Of a DNA stretch of 64,000 bases, positions 1 to 11,109 are shown one piece after another. This DNA is from Ursus arctos (lineage: Eukaryota; Chordata; Mammalia; Carnivora; Ursidae), in the NCBI RefSeq assembly GCF_023065955.2, contig NW_026622930.1:21181449-21245448 (forward strand), in the 5' to 3' direction. A program made the position numbers and the translations under genes. How positions within the stretch are numbered: position 1 is the first letter of the stretch; each line of letters opens with the position of its first letter. The notes under the pieces are model-generated. The model saw only the letters and a program-made list of their open reading frames with translations, was not told the origin of the DNA and searched no databases.

Positions 1-474
1 CTTGTATTCAGTATCACAGACTTGCTTTGTTACTTGGTATGTTTGTTCCTCTTGTCCTTTTCCTTAAATTATATGACTTTTTAAAAGGAATATAGTTGGG
101 GAAGTCACTAATATCAATCTATCATCTTTTGACTCTATCATATATAAATTTTAATTATAAATGCATAAGTTAAGAATGCTTTCACTTTAAAATATTTTAG
201 TATATTAACCATTTTAGAAAAGAACTTCCTTGGCCTCTAATATATCTGTTATATTATACATAAAGTATATATAAGTATATGTGCACACGCAATCCCCAAA
301 GTACCCTAGTATTGTTTAAGCTGCTCAAAACCTGAAGTTTTTAATGTATGTACTCTAAGAATCTGACATATATTCGGCATGTTTTTGAACATTTGTGTTA
401 TTTAAATACAGTTGCATCTGTTATACAGATGAGTGGAATTTGGGAATAATACTCCAATATGTAGCAGTTTGAAT
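1..474. other. Unassigned AT-rich non-coding DNA
   Basis: No gene or recognisable transposon is seen. The only structure is a loose TA/TATA-rich patch around 238-282. No CpG cluster and no open frame of note. Confidence 0.5.
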
Positions 475-712
475 AACCTAGAAATCTTGCTGCTTTCCTG
501 GCCCTCTAACTCTAGCTCTGCCCTCTCCTACTTGAGATCACTGTAAATTCACTTGCTCATTTCATTTCAGTGATACATCCAACTGTACCTTAATGTAGTT
601 TAGTCTCCTCCTACTTGGCCTGTGAATAACTTGAGGGTAAGAAGCATTTCTTATCCATCATTGTATCTCTAGTGCCTAGTGTATTGTGAAGTTTCATAGT
701 AGTTTCTTGATG
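475..712 (+). repeat. L2 LINE 3' fragment
   Basis: The stretch ends with the L2 3'-end pattern: 'GAGGGTAAGAAGCA', then 'GTATCTCTAGTGCCTAGTGT', then 'TTGATGAATG', matching the 'gagggcaggga / tatccccagcgcctag / tgttgaatga' order of L2 on the plus strand. The upstream half (475-600) is more diverged. It is an ancient mammalian fossil with no coding capacity. Confidence 0.6.
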
Positions 713-960
713 AATGTTTTGGGATAATTATGTTTGCTGAGAAAATCTCTACCTTATGATTCCTTTATCTTTAACTCTTGGTCTTTTTTTCTTGGATCCA
801 TCTAATGTCTGCCTTCAAAAGGATTTGATATAATTCAGCCTTGAGGGTGAGGAGATGTATAGATGAAATTACAATAAAGTATCAGAGAGTTCTAATGAAT
901 TTACTAAAGCTATCTGGTTTAGTTATTCCAAAGCTTTATAAAGCAAGGTCTCCTTTCACT

Positions 961-995
961 CATTCATTCATTCATTCATTCATTCATTCATTCAT
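961..995. repeat. (CATT)n microsatellite
   Basis: About 8.5 uninterrupted CATT units (35 bp). A perfect tetranucleotide tract of this length is likely to vary in length between individuals. Confidence 0.97.
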
Positions 996-2653
996 ACCAA
1001 AGTAGAAACAGAATGATCACTTTATTATTATTTCTAAACCGTCTTTGGGAAATATTTCTAGTATTTTAATCCTTTCTATTTCCTGTCATCAACTAATAAG
1101 AATGAAGGGTTCCCATGAGCTTCCCATATGATGCCTTAATCTAATCTTACTATTGGGGAAATAACATGTAACAAATATGAAAGTTTGTTTAGTATAAAGA
1201 CATTTGTTATCATAGGTTTAAGAACTATTTCAAAGAGCTTCTTGCCAAACCTAATGCTATTAAGTCAGTAAATAATGTTGATTTCATTTATTTTAATTAC
1301 ACAGAAATGGAACAGGCTAGTGAATAATTGAATTCATACATTCTTCACACTTTTGACAAGGCAGTTTTTACAACGAGGACAAAGTAGTAGAGAGCTGACA
1401 ATTAAGGTCATATGGATTCTGGACTAGACAATCGAGACCAGGGAGCATAAGGATTAGGAGAAATTCTGCAGACCTCATGAAGGAGTTACTGATCATCTAG
1501 AAACATTTTTTGTTGTTTTAAGTAAAATTAATATAATATTTAATACTTGTTCTAGCCAGCCTGGAGTTTAGGGAAGCATGCATTTTGGTAGAGGAAAATA
1601 TTTAATGATGAGGTTAAATTGAAACCATGACAAGTCTGTATTTTATAAAAGAGCTGATTGGAGAACCGACATAGATAGTCAGATAGAGACTTAGTCTATT
1701 AAAAGTGAAACTAGAATAAGATAAAGCAACTATCAGAAAGAGAAAAAGATAAATAAATGATTTAAGTCTTTTCATAGAGGCATAAAAAAGTTCTTGCTAA
1801 TTCCTAGGCTATATATATTTTTTACCTGTCACATGGAAAAAATCTATTATGGATTTATGTTTTTCAAAGAATAGGACATGTCATCAGGTAATAGCAAGCA
1901 TCCAGTGGTCAAAGGTTTATTTTCAAGCATGAGTAGAATCTCATTTCTGGGGAGAATTCACTCGAACCTTTTCAGCTTCTAACTGGTTAACATCATACAT
2001 ATTTAGAGTTTGCTTTTTTCTTTCTTTTCTTTAAGGAATGGAGTTAGAACATTTTGAAGTAAGCAATGTAAAAGCATTTTTGATATTTTTGATAGATGAT
2101 CTTCTATGTGAAAGTAGCATTTGTGTTTATTTTCTTTCACAGCAGGATTACAGATTATCCCCAATGATTGTATCTAAGGAAAAAGTGATGGAAAGTCTTG
2201 ATCTACTGTATACATGCTGTTCCATTTCATTTTAATTGAATTGGGGCTCTCAGATCACCTGGGGGAATCTGTGCTTAACTGATGGATAGTTCTTAATGAC
2301 TTCAACTGCTGTGTAATTTTCCCTTGAGCATATATATCTCTTAAACAGTAACTGTCCATGTTGAAAATAGAGGGTGGATAGCAATTGACAGCCTTTTCTT
2401 AAGCCAAGAAAATCTGAAAAATATAGATTAGTTTATCCTAGCTTTTTATTTTAAGGACTCTACTATGTAATTCTAAAACATATGAAAGATGGTTCAAACA
2501 TTTTTGAGCATCCAGACATTTTTCTTACTATAAAGGAAGCTCTTAAATTATATGTTGTTTTCATACCAATCTAAAATCCTAATTCCAATTAAGGTTTTGT
2601 GGCTTTAATATATCGTGAGATAAATAATATTGTTTTTCTTTAGATATATATCT
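996..2653. other. Unassigned non-coding DNA
   Basis: About 1.65 kb with no repeat I can name. A pyrimidine tract ending in AAG at about 2010-2035 resembles a splice acceptor and a GTAAG follows 23 bp later, but no coding evidence supports an exon. The 65-codon frame starting at 2038 has no recognisable protein similarity. Confidence 0.4.
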
Positions 2654-2771
2654 TTTATTTTTTTCTTTTAAGATTTTATTTTTAAGTAATCTCTATACCC
2701 AGTGGGGCTCAAACTCACAACCCTGAGATCAAGAGTCACATGCTCTACTGGCTGAGCCAGTCAGGTGCCCC
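2654..2771 (-). mobile_element. Can-SINE, short old copy
   Basis: The minus-strand signature reads, on the plus strand, poly-T then 'AAGATTTTATTTTTAAGTAA', 'CCCTGAGATCAAGAGTCACA' and 'GAGCCAGTCAGGTGCCCC'. The (CT)n body is missing, so it is an internally short, old subfamily. A target-site duplication 'TAGATATATATCT' flanks it at 2641-2653 and 2772-2784, giving precise ends. Confidence 0.93.
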
Positions 2772-2784
2772 TAGATATATATCT

Positions 2785-3344
2785 CTTAATATCTTTATCT
2801 TTTATCTTTTAATTGAGCTCAACAGACTTGGGCAAGTTAGGCATGTCATCAACTTCAGATTGTTACTAGAGGAAGAATACTTTCATTTAAATATGCAAAA
2901 GATGCTAGTTTTTATATAACTAAAACAACTTCCTTAAATTTTTATTTTCTTTACCTAAATAACATTAATTTCTTTTATTCTTCATTGCAGATTTTTGGTT
3001 AAACTTGCCTTCTTTGGATTAAAACCACCTGGGTCGGAGAATTGCTTTCTAGCTCTTGTTAAGGCTAATATATCCATAGATAAGGAACAGGTTATCAATA
3101 GAGAGGAAGCAGATAGATGCATACACACACAAACATATGCATACTCCAAAGTTTGAAGAAATACTGAAATAAACTCTCTATAGGTAATTCAATGATAGAA
3201 CAACTTTACATATAAAATCTATATTTTAGATGTATGCATTTTGATATTAAATCCAGAACAGAGTAAGAAAAGAGTGTTTTAGGTATTTCGTTTGTTCATT
3301 TAAATGCAAATACTTAATTATTATATAAAAAAGATAATATATAA
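2785..3344. other. Unassigned non-coding DNA
   Basis: 560 bp with no recognised element. A short CA-rich patch lies at about 3120-3135. The DNA is AT-rich and featureless up to the L1 that begins near 3345. Confidence 0.4.
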
Positions 3345-4965
3345 TGGTCAAGTTGGCTCTGTCCCAGAACTACAAACATAGTTTAATATTAGAAAATCTA
3401 TAAATATTATTTACCAAATTAAGGGATTAGATGGAAAAAAACACATCATATCAATAGTTGCAGAAAAAAATATATTTGCTTAATTTCTACCAAATACATA
3501 TTACAAAAATTTCTTAGAAAATTAAGGGCATTTTTAAACCTGATTTAAAACAAAATAGATAATTTTAAATAGGAAGATACTATTTAAAAAAAAGGTATGA
3601 GAAACTATACTCATTTTTACTACTTTCATTCAACCTTATACTAGTATGAGATGCTAGCCAGTGCAATAAAATAAGAAAAATAAATTTATGGTATAAAGGT
3701 GGGAAAGGAGAAAGTTAAACTGCCATGATTTATAGATAAATGTGATTATTGAAAGAAAAAGAATGCGTAGACAAATTATTAGGAATGATATAAGAAGTTA
3801 ACAAGGGTCTGGATATAAAATTCAATATGTAAAATCAATTAATTCTTATTTATTAACAACAAACAACCAGAAAACATAGTTTTTAAGATTCCATTTACAA
3901 AAATAATATAATAATAATATACTTTGGAATATATCTATGAAAAGATGTGTAAAATGTGCACATATACATTGTAAAACTTTACTGACATACTTTAATAGAT
4001 AATAAATCATTAACTATCATGTTTATGAAAAGGAAAACTTTATATCACAAAAATGTTGTCTTTTCCAAATTAACCTATAGATTTAGTGATATTAATTCCA
4101 ATTTAATTAGAATTAATTATAATATGATTCTAATTTAATATATAGAATATATGTATAAAAACTTTGCCATATGACGCAGTTTACATGGCATATTAGGGAA
4201 AAATGGAGGACCATTCAGTAAATGTGGTAGGGAAAAATGGTTAATATATATAGAAAAAAAACAGAATTTCTAACTCATTGATAGTTTTGGCTACCTTAAG
4301 ATTAAGTACTTCTCATCAAAAGACACTTAAAAAAATAATGCAGCAAACTACAGGTTAAAAGATAGATGTTACTTGTAAAATTTAACCTAGTCAGGGTTAA
4401 TACCAAGAATAAATGAACTACAAATCAATAAGAAAAGGCAACATCTCAATCAAAAATGGGCAAAAGACATGAACAAATATGTAATAGAAGAAGGTCCTAA
4501 GGGTCCAGTAACTATGAAGAAATGAGATAATTGCAGGTTGCTAATTCAATAAAATCCAACTTTCACTCATTTAGCATAAATTTAAATCTAGCAACTTCAG
4601 GTGTTGGAGGGGATATGGATCACCAGGGTCTTATGAATTGTTGGTGTAGTATAAATTGGTTAAACCTCTCTTGAAAAAAAAAATTGTACTCTAAAGTTGA
4701 ATACTCACATATCATCTGTTCCAGAATATTACTCATAAGAGTTTACCCAAGAGAATCTCTTGCCTGTGTAACAGGTGGTATGATCAAGAATGTTCATAGA
4801 ATCACTGTTTAGAATAGAAAAATCAGTTCATAGAATCCTTGTTTAAAATAGCAGAAAGAACTCAAATGTTCATCATCACACCTTGAATAGCAAGGCATTA
4901 TAAATATACTCTCTACTTTTGTGTATGTTTGAAATTTTCTATAAATGAGAAGGAATGAATGAATG
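3345..4965 (+). mobile_element. Ancient L1 (L1M-type) ORF2 3' part and 3'UTR
   Basis: The stretch follows the order of L1 ORF2. A decayed 'GGTCAAGTTGGCTCTGTCCC' (the 'dqaGFIPgmqg' reverse-transcriptase region) comes first. 'ATCAATAGTTGCAGAAAAA' is next, then 'GGATATAAAATTCAATATG' near 3811, 'AAAAATGGGCAAAAGACATG' near 4453, and a 3'UTR ending around 'GTATGTTTGAAATTTTCT' near 4925. Many indels and stops make it a dead fossil. The subfamily (L1M range) is an estimate. Confidence 0.85.
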
Positions 4966-5819
4966 ATTTAAATAAAAAAGATCGTGTAAGGGAGCAGGAG
5001 AGAGTGAAAAGGAGTGGGAGTGATTGTGAGATTAAAGCAAAATGGCTGTAATTAATGGTTTCATTAAAGTTGAATATATGGTTTCCATTTGAGCTTTACA
5101 GCAACTCTATACTTTAAACAAGAAGTAAGTAATGTGCTACATGAGTAGTATACTTATGGATTAACAAGGAATTGTATCTGTATATTAATCTCATACAGTG
5201 GAGTAAGGTGTTTGGTTCACTTTACAGGGGAAAATATGAAATAAGTTTTCTGTTGGTTAAGCCAGTTGTGACTATTTTACCTTAATATCTTCTGTTCTCT
5301 GAAATAGGTCAGAGACAGTGGTGGAATAAAACAAAGCAAGATAGTATAAAATGTAGCTTATTTTCTATCTCATTCGCATATATATTGGTATATATATATA
5401 CATAAATATATATGTACATACATACACACATTTTTTAGACATTTTTTCTTCATTTAAAACTGTAGAGCTTTTCTAAAACTCAATGAAATATCTTTTATAT
5501 AAAGAGCAGAAAAATGAGCCCTTAAACATTTTCTTTTATGTGTTTTAAAATATAAAATATACTTTATATTTTAAAATATATTTAAAATATAAAATAAAAT
5601 ATAAAATATATTTAAGATATATTTTGCATTTAACTTTGAATATTTTCAGAGTTTAGCAGTCCATTTTATGGAAATCATGGAATATGTCACAGACTTTGAA
5701 AATTGTAGGACCACTTGTTGGTGGAAAATTTTTATAATGATGTGATTTTCAAAATATCTGTAAGGATGATGATGATAGTAAATAATTGCAGGAACAGTTA
5801 TTATAATAACGTCATTCCT
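4966..5819. other. Non-coding DNA with AT simple-sequence patches
   Basis: No gene or named transposon seen. It contains a (TA)n/(TACA)n patch at about 5379-5432 and a low-complexity AAAATATA patch at 5541-5625 that includes a perfect 16-bp palindrome (5565-5580). Confidence 0.6.
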
Positions 5820-6215
5820 GGGCTGCTTATTGAATGCTAAGCATAGTGTTAATTGCTTTTAATAATCATTTCAATTGTCTTTTGATTTAGATATTGTTAT
5901 CCTCATAGGCTGAGAGATCACACAGTTGGTATGTCTAAAGCTAGACTTCGGGGCTCCTGGGTGGCTCAGTCGTTAAGCCTCGGCCTTTGGCTCAGGGCAT
6001 GATCCCAGGTCCCTGGGATCGAGCCCCGCATCAGGCTCTTCTGCTGGGAGCCTGCTTCTTCCTCTCCGACTCCCACTGCTTGTATTCCCTCTCTTGCTGG
6101 CTGTCTCTCTGTCAAATGAATAAATAAAATCTTAAAAAAAAAAAAAGAAAGCTAGGCTCGGAACCCAGGTATTTGGATTAAAATCTTTTAGCCCTTTACC
6201 CGTTCTCTACATCAA
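5820..6215 (-). repeat. MIR SINE, split by a later Can-SINE
   Basis: The left half has antisense MIR landmarks: 'TTATTGAATGCTAAGC', 'TTGTTATCCTCATAGGCTGA' and 'GATCACACAGTTGGTA'. The right half resumes after the Can-SINE with 'GGAACCCAGGTATTTGG' and runs to about 6215. The two halves join logically if the 5949-6147 insertion is removed, so this is one MIR interrupted by a younger element. Confidence 0.8.
5949..6147 (+). mobile_element. Can-SINE, bear-type subfamily
   Basis: Full order is visible: tRNA-derived head 'GGGGCTCCTGGGTGGCTCAG' (A box), 'GGGATCGAGCCCC' (B box), 'GGGAGCCTGCTTCTTCCTCT', (CT)-rich body, an ATAAATAAAATCTT tail and poly-A. An imperfect target duplication 'AAAGCTAG(A/G)CT' lies at 5938 and 6148. 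It landed inside the MIR at 5820-6215. Confidence 0.96.
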
Positions 6216-6985
6216 AAATGTGTACATTTTTCAAAGTGGAAAAAAAATAGAATGAGTATTCAAGAAACTTTTTAAAAGATTGTTTTGTGTAGGAAAAGAA
6301 GAGTAAATGGACCTCCTTTTCATAGTCCTATTTATGCATTTATTTATTTTACTTTTTCTGCTGAATTGTTTCAAAATTTGCCAATCAGAAGCACTGTCAA
6401 TTTCCTATAAAGGACCAGTGATTCAAAATCCTTTATTTATTGTTTTTGCTGTGAAGATAGCATGTTCTTGGATTTATTAATTAATATCCAGGAGTTTATG
6501 GAAGCTTATCTTTTCTAGAGTTCTTATGCTTAAAAGGAAAGTAAAGGCGTACATATCTCCGTCAGGAACACCAAAAGTAGGCCAGGATTATAGGCTGTAA
6601 GCAGTTTTACATTTCTGAATGTGATATTCTTTTGCTTTAATGCGTTTTAAAAATGCTTATCAGCTCATTAATGAAACAATAGTTTTAGTGAAGCAAGAAA
6701 TGATAATATATTTCTTTTAATGAATATTCTGGCTTCCTTTAATTATGCAAACAAATACCACAAAGAGTTCCTTTATGATTTCAGGATGGAGTTGTTTTAA
6801 AATGGTTTATAATTATGTAAATTTTCTAGTAGAATGGTAATTTTAAATTTTTGCTTAGACTGTAAATTTCCCTTTTATTATTAATCCTGTCCCTAAAATA
6901 GATATCAGGGGGAAAACACCCTAAATATGGGAAGTGCTGTTACATAGGTCATACTAGATATTTACCTCTCTTTTCTAAAAATATT
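6216..6985. other. Repeat-free block, possible conserved non-coding DNA
   Basis: 770 bp without recognised repeats. At 6741-6757 an octamer-like TATGCAAA overlaps two forkhead-type motifs (GCAAACA and ACAAATA). This is motif evidence only; conservation cannot be tested from the sequence alone. Confidence 0.35.
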
Positions 6986-7220
6986 TCTAACCATTACACT
7001 TTTATTTATTTATTTTTATTTTTATGTTTTTAAGATTTTATTCATTTATTTATCAGAGAGAAAGAGAACGCAGGCAGGGGGAGCTGCAGGCAGAGGGAGA
7101 AGCAGGCTCCTCAGAGAAGCTGAGCAAGGAGCCCGATGTGGGACTTGAACCCAGGAACCTGGGATCATGACCTGAGCCCAGAAGGCAGATGCTTAACTGA
7201 CTGACCCACCGAGGTGTCCC
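6986..7220 (-). mobile_element. Can-SINE, antisense
   Basis: On the plus strand: T-rich tail, 'TTAAGATTTTATTCATTT', purine-rich body, 'AAGCAGGCTCCTCAGAG', 'GAACCTGGGATCATGACCTG' and 'TGACCCACCGAGGTGTCCC'. Flanking 'ACACTTTT' copies (about 6996 and 7221) look like the target duplication. Its 5' (right) edge is caught up in a 37-bp tandem duplication at 7205-7278. Confidence 0.93.
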
Positions 7221-7278
7221 ACACTTTTCTTTTTTTTAAACCCCACCGAGGTGTCCCACACTTTTCTTTTTTTTAAAC
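7205..7278. repeat. Perfect 37-bp tandem duplication
   Basis: Positions 7205-7241 and 7242-7278 are identical base for base. The unit begins 'CCCACCGAGGTGTCCC' (SINE 5' end) and ends 'CTTTTTTTTAAAC' (flank), so the duplication spans the SINE/flank junction and must postdate the SINE insertion. Confidence 0.97.
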
Positions 7279-9329
7279 TTCAAATATTTTAAAGATAAAG
7301 TTTGAAGCTTTGGGCTTCAGAATAGATTATGTGGAGAGGATAAAGACAGATAAGACTTAAATTGCCACTGATAGTTTTTACTTAATTCACTAATTTCACA
7401 AACTACAGTGGAATTATTGTGCAGAGAAATATTATCTTTTGATTTTGCTTAATTTTCATGTGATATATAATATTTTCTCCAGATGCTATAGTACTTTTAA
7501 ATTAGAAAAAAATGTATTTTTGAATTAGCAAATATGGGCTGTTCTTGTGAAATGAAACTAATCAATTGATTTAGGGGTCAATGAAATTTTAGAAGAAATG
7601 TGAAAATAAACCGTACTACAGATGTGCCTTTAATGGGCACAAATGTCTGTAGTTGGCAGTGAAAAACAAGGAGCCAAGTAAAGTGTTAAAAACATTGGAA
7701 CTTCGTTCAAAAATGTTATGGTTCCCCTCATTCCCCACCCCCTACATTTTGTAGGTGAATATTTTACCTAAAAATCCTACCTAAAAATGTTGGATCTGTT
7801 AATTCAAATTGTTGGTTATCTTTGTAGTTCCTTTTCATAGAACTTAAATTTAACAAGTATTTTAATATGCTGACAATAGTATTATCAATTCTGTGATATT
7901 ATTTGTTTTAAAAACATTTTGTTCATTTTCAGTACACCTTCTTTTGTTGCTTAATAAGTATCTTAAAATTTGTTTAATGCTAATGTCAAGTTAATTTCAG
8001 AGAACAAGAAGAGAGGACTTCTATGCTTTTTGTGAAGATAATTTTAAGCAATATTTCTTTCTAGTTTGAATTTTTAAATTTATCGTAAATGGCATAGACT
8101 TGTTTATTTTACAGGCAGTAACTAGCTTGTGTATTCTATTGGTATTGCCAGAAAAAGAAGCTTAGAAATATAAGAAACTTATAATTGGCAGGCCACTGGG
8201 ATTCAAGGTCAATTTATATGTGTCATCTGTTTGGTGTAAATCTTTTGTTTTTGCTTTTACTAAATTGGAATTGTGAAAGGTGCTTTTAAACTTCAAGGGC
8301 CTGTCAGTTTTGATATGTGAGGATAATTTTGAAGATGTAAAATTCTCCCAACCTGTCCCCTTTGTTCTTTCCCCAAAAAGCAAGACGGAGAAAACAGATT
8401 ACTATATATAGACAATACAATAAGGAGATCAGTGATTTGTGAACAGTAAACCGTAAAGCAACATCCCCTATAATCAATCAGTCCTTCTCTGTGGCTCATT
8501 AAAATAAAGCATCCAACTTGCTCAGCTTGCAAAAAGAGTGGTGAATTTCAGTTTGAACTGTTCACATACCCAAACTCTTTTTGGTCTGTTATCAGTCAAT
8601 TGCCTGCTTAGTTCTATTCATTTCCCATAGCTTGTCTTTGGCCCAGAAAGGGGGTTTTTATCTTTTAATTATTTATAAGGTATAGAAAAGGTCTGTGGGT
8701 CCTATTTTCATTGTAGACACAATGATTGTGTTGTGTGCTGGTTTGACGTGACACAAGGTCACTAAATCTTAGATTTAGTTTTGAAACCCTTCTCCAGAAG
8801 TCTGCCTTGTGATATTTTTATTATTGATGAGCCAAGCCATATGTTACTAACTAATGGAGAAGGCTGTCAAAGAACTTGGCATTTGTTAAAGATTGTCTGA
8901 TACCATCAGTACCTTACCTACAATCCAAGGCTGTTTAGCTATAGAGCTGTGGTTTGTAGTTCTCATTCCTTATTTTTAATTCAAGAAGACAATCAGTTTA
9001 ATAGACTACCTTTCATGAATCTATTTGCTTTTATACCCCTAGTGGAAATATTTAGCCTTCTAACTTTTGACTGTGTTATATTTGATTGCTTACTATTTGA
9101 TAAAATGCTAGAAGTTGTTGTCTATGGCAAACTCGTATACTCTTTCTGGGTCTTTGATTTGATTATCTACAACATCCTAAAAAGCTACGTTATGCTTCTA
9201 GTCATTCCTATGATGATGTATTGATTTAAGTAAGGATTCTTTCATTTAGTAGAAGTTAAAACTAAGACAGTAAAAGAATTTTTAAAAATTTTTAAAAAGC
9301 AGCTGAATAGGATAGTTCTCTTATGGCTC
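7279..9329. other. 2-kb repeat-poor non-coding block
   Basis: No transposon recognised over about 2 kb, unusual for this window. Around 8700-8780 it holds two short perfect inverted repeats (8717-8731 and 8761-8779) and, between them, a CRE-like TGACGTGAC and a nuclear-receptor-like CAAGGTCA. A CTATATATAG (MEF2-like) lies at 8402-8411. Open frames here are chance frames. Enhancer or conserved-element status is inference. Confidence 0.4.
8717..8779. repeat. Pair of perfect short inverted repeats
   Basis: ACACAAT-G-ATTGTGT at 8717-8731 (7-bp arms, 1-nt centre) and ACTAAATCT-T-AGATTTAGT at 8761-8779 (9-bp arms, 1-nt centre). Both sit in repeat-poor DNA 29 bp apart. The first resembles paired SOX half-sites in inverted orientation; no proven role. 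Confidence 0.95.
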
Positions 9330-9347
9330 AAGATGGCTGTCATTGAG

Positions 9348-9568
9348 GGGGAATGAAGCATGAGAGACTATGGACTCTGAGAAACAAACTGAGGGCTTCA
9401 GAGGGGAGGGGAGTAAATGGGACAGGCTGGTGATGGGTAGTAAGGAGGGCACGTATTGCATGGTGCACTGGGGTTATACGCAACTAATGAATCATCGAAC
9501 TTTACATCAGAAACCAGGGATGTACTATATGGTGACTAACATAATATAATTAAAAAAATTTAAAAAAA
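9348..9568 (+). mobile_element. Young 5'-truncated carnivore L1 (3'UTR end)
   Basis: Recognisable carnivore L1 3'UTR: 'GAGAGACTATGGACTCTGAG', 'GGGCTTCAGAGGGGAGGGGA', 'GTGCACTGGGGTTATACGC' and 'TGGTGACTAACATAATATAA', followed by an A-rich tail. A perfect 18-bp target duplication 'AAGATGGCTGTCATTGAG' lies at 9330-9347 and 9569-9586. Intact flanks and little divergence indicate a fairly recent insertion. Only the 3'UTR is present, so nothing is encoded. Confidence 0.96.
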
Positions 9569-9586
9569 AAGATGGCTGTCATTGAG

Positions 9587-10247
9587 TCAAATGTATATTA
9601 AAAAGTCAAGTATAGCATTTTTCTCATCAATAAAAATCTTTACAATTTTAATTTTCAATTAATTTATATTATTTTTAAAAAATGGTGTGATGGATCTTTA
9701 TAAAAATGAACTGAAAGTTGGAGGTGAGGGTGTATACCAGTGGCTGATGAATGAAGTGTGATGGCTTTAGGTTTTCGAAATATTGATCTGTTAAAATACT
9801 ACTGCATATCTGGGATTTTGGTTTCATCTCACATTTGTAGGTTAGACACACTGAAACATTTAGTCCTGTGCCCTTTTATTAACTTCTTGGTGAAATTGGA
9901 TAATCATGTATTATAGCCATGTTCTTCCAAATTTTCTATTTTAAAGTACTTTTTATTGATAAAAATCTGAGTACCAGAAAGCAATCAAAGCAGGAAGACC
10001 CTGGGGAGAGAGCAGACCAGTGTTACGTTCTATTTAACAGCAGCATCAAGATGATTTTTTTTCTCATAAAACAAATCCTCCAACAATACAATACAGTAAC
10101 AGTAGAATAGCACAGAATAGCAGAATGATTTCCAGTTTTGTTGGAATGAACAAGACTTTATATAAATATAATAGTATTGACCACATTAATTAGATATATA
10201 TTCATTTACAATTGATTATTTCCAAATTCTTTTAAATTTTCCTGAGT
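9587..10247. other. Unassigned non-coding DNA
   Basis: 660 bp with no named element. The 63-codon frame at 9919-10110 has no recognised similarity. Confidence 0.4.
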
Positions 10248-10260
10248 CCCTCAGACTTTT

Positions 10261-10443
10261 TAAAATTTAATTTAATTTTATTTAAATTGAGTTAATTAGC
10301 GTATAGTATATTACTAGTTTCAGAGGTAGAGTTCAGTGATTCATTAGTTGTATATAACACCCAGTGCTCATTACATCATAAGTGCCCTCTTTAATGCCCA
10401 TTACCCAGTTATCCCATCCTCCCACCACCCTTCCCTTTAGCAA
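10261..10443 (-). mobile_element. Carnivore L1 3'UTR, antisense
   Basis: Reverse complement of the same L1 3' end as at 9348: 'ACCCAGTGCTCATTACATCA', 'GTGCCCTCTTTAATGCCCAT' and 'CCTCCCACCACCCTTCCC'. A 13-14 bp target duplication 'CCCTCAGACTTTT' lies at about 10248-10260 and 10444-10456. It is more diverged, hence older, than the 9348 copy. Confidence 0.92.
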
Positions 10444-10456
10444 CCCTCAGACTTTT

Positions 10457-11109
10457 AATGGATATCTAGAAAGTGCATGTTCATCTTCTCATAAACACGT
10501 AGTTGCTATTTTGAAGATAAGTTTTTTTCCCTCTTTATTATTTGCAACTTGAAGTTCTTACAAATAATAATTTGTTGTGATAATTTGTTTTTGTTATATT
10601 TAAGAAACAGTGAGCAGCTGAATTATTTTTTTCTGGATTTGGATGTTTTTATGTTGGACCTAGTAAACTTTAATGCTTAGATTTGTATTATAATAAAATT
10701 GGAACAAATCAATAATTGAATTTGATTCAGTTCATCTCAGTCTGCACAAAATAAATCTTCAAAAAGCACCAGCTTTTAAATTAGCGATACATTTTATCCT
10801 GCCAAAGATGTTGGTCAAGCCACGGTTGCAGTTCTTTAGAGCAGGAGAGGTTTGAAATAATTATGTGCACTTCGGCATTTTCTTCATATGTAAAGAATAG
10901 TTGAGCCTCTGAGAAAGTTTTTCTAGTACTTTTCTCAAATAGTATAAATTTTGCAAATTAAAATGTATTTGCAGTGAATTAAATGCCCTTTCAAGACATT
11001 TCAAAGAAAAGGTGTACCAAGATAAAATGACTGAAAGTATTAGGATTTGTTAGTGTTCTGAAGTGGCAGAAAGCCTAATGCACCCTGTCTCTTTTAATAA
11101 GGGGACCTG
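10457..11109. other. Unassigned non-coding DNA
   Basis: 650 bp with no recognised repeat. About 10800-11060 is somewhat less AT-rich and lacks repeat signatures; it could be conserved, but nothing in the sequence proves it. Confidence 0.4.

Noticed and set aside
961..995. Regular direct repeats that might suggest a CRISPR-like array
   Set aside because: Simple (CATT)n microsatellite with no spacers; the host is clearly a mammal.
2010..2066. Splice-acceptor-like pyrimidine tract followed 23 bp later by GTAAG (possible microexon)
   Set aside because: AAG acceptor is weak, the frame has no coding signature, and such combinations are common in T-rich DNA.
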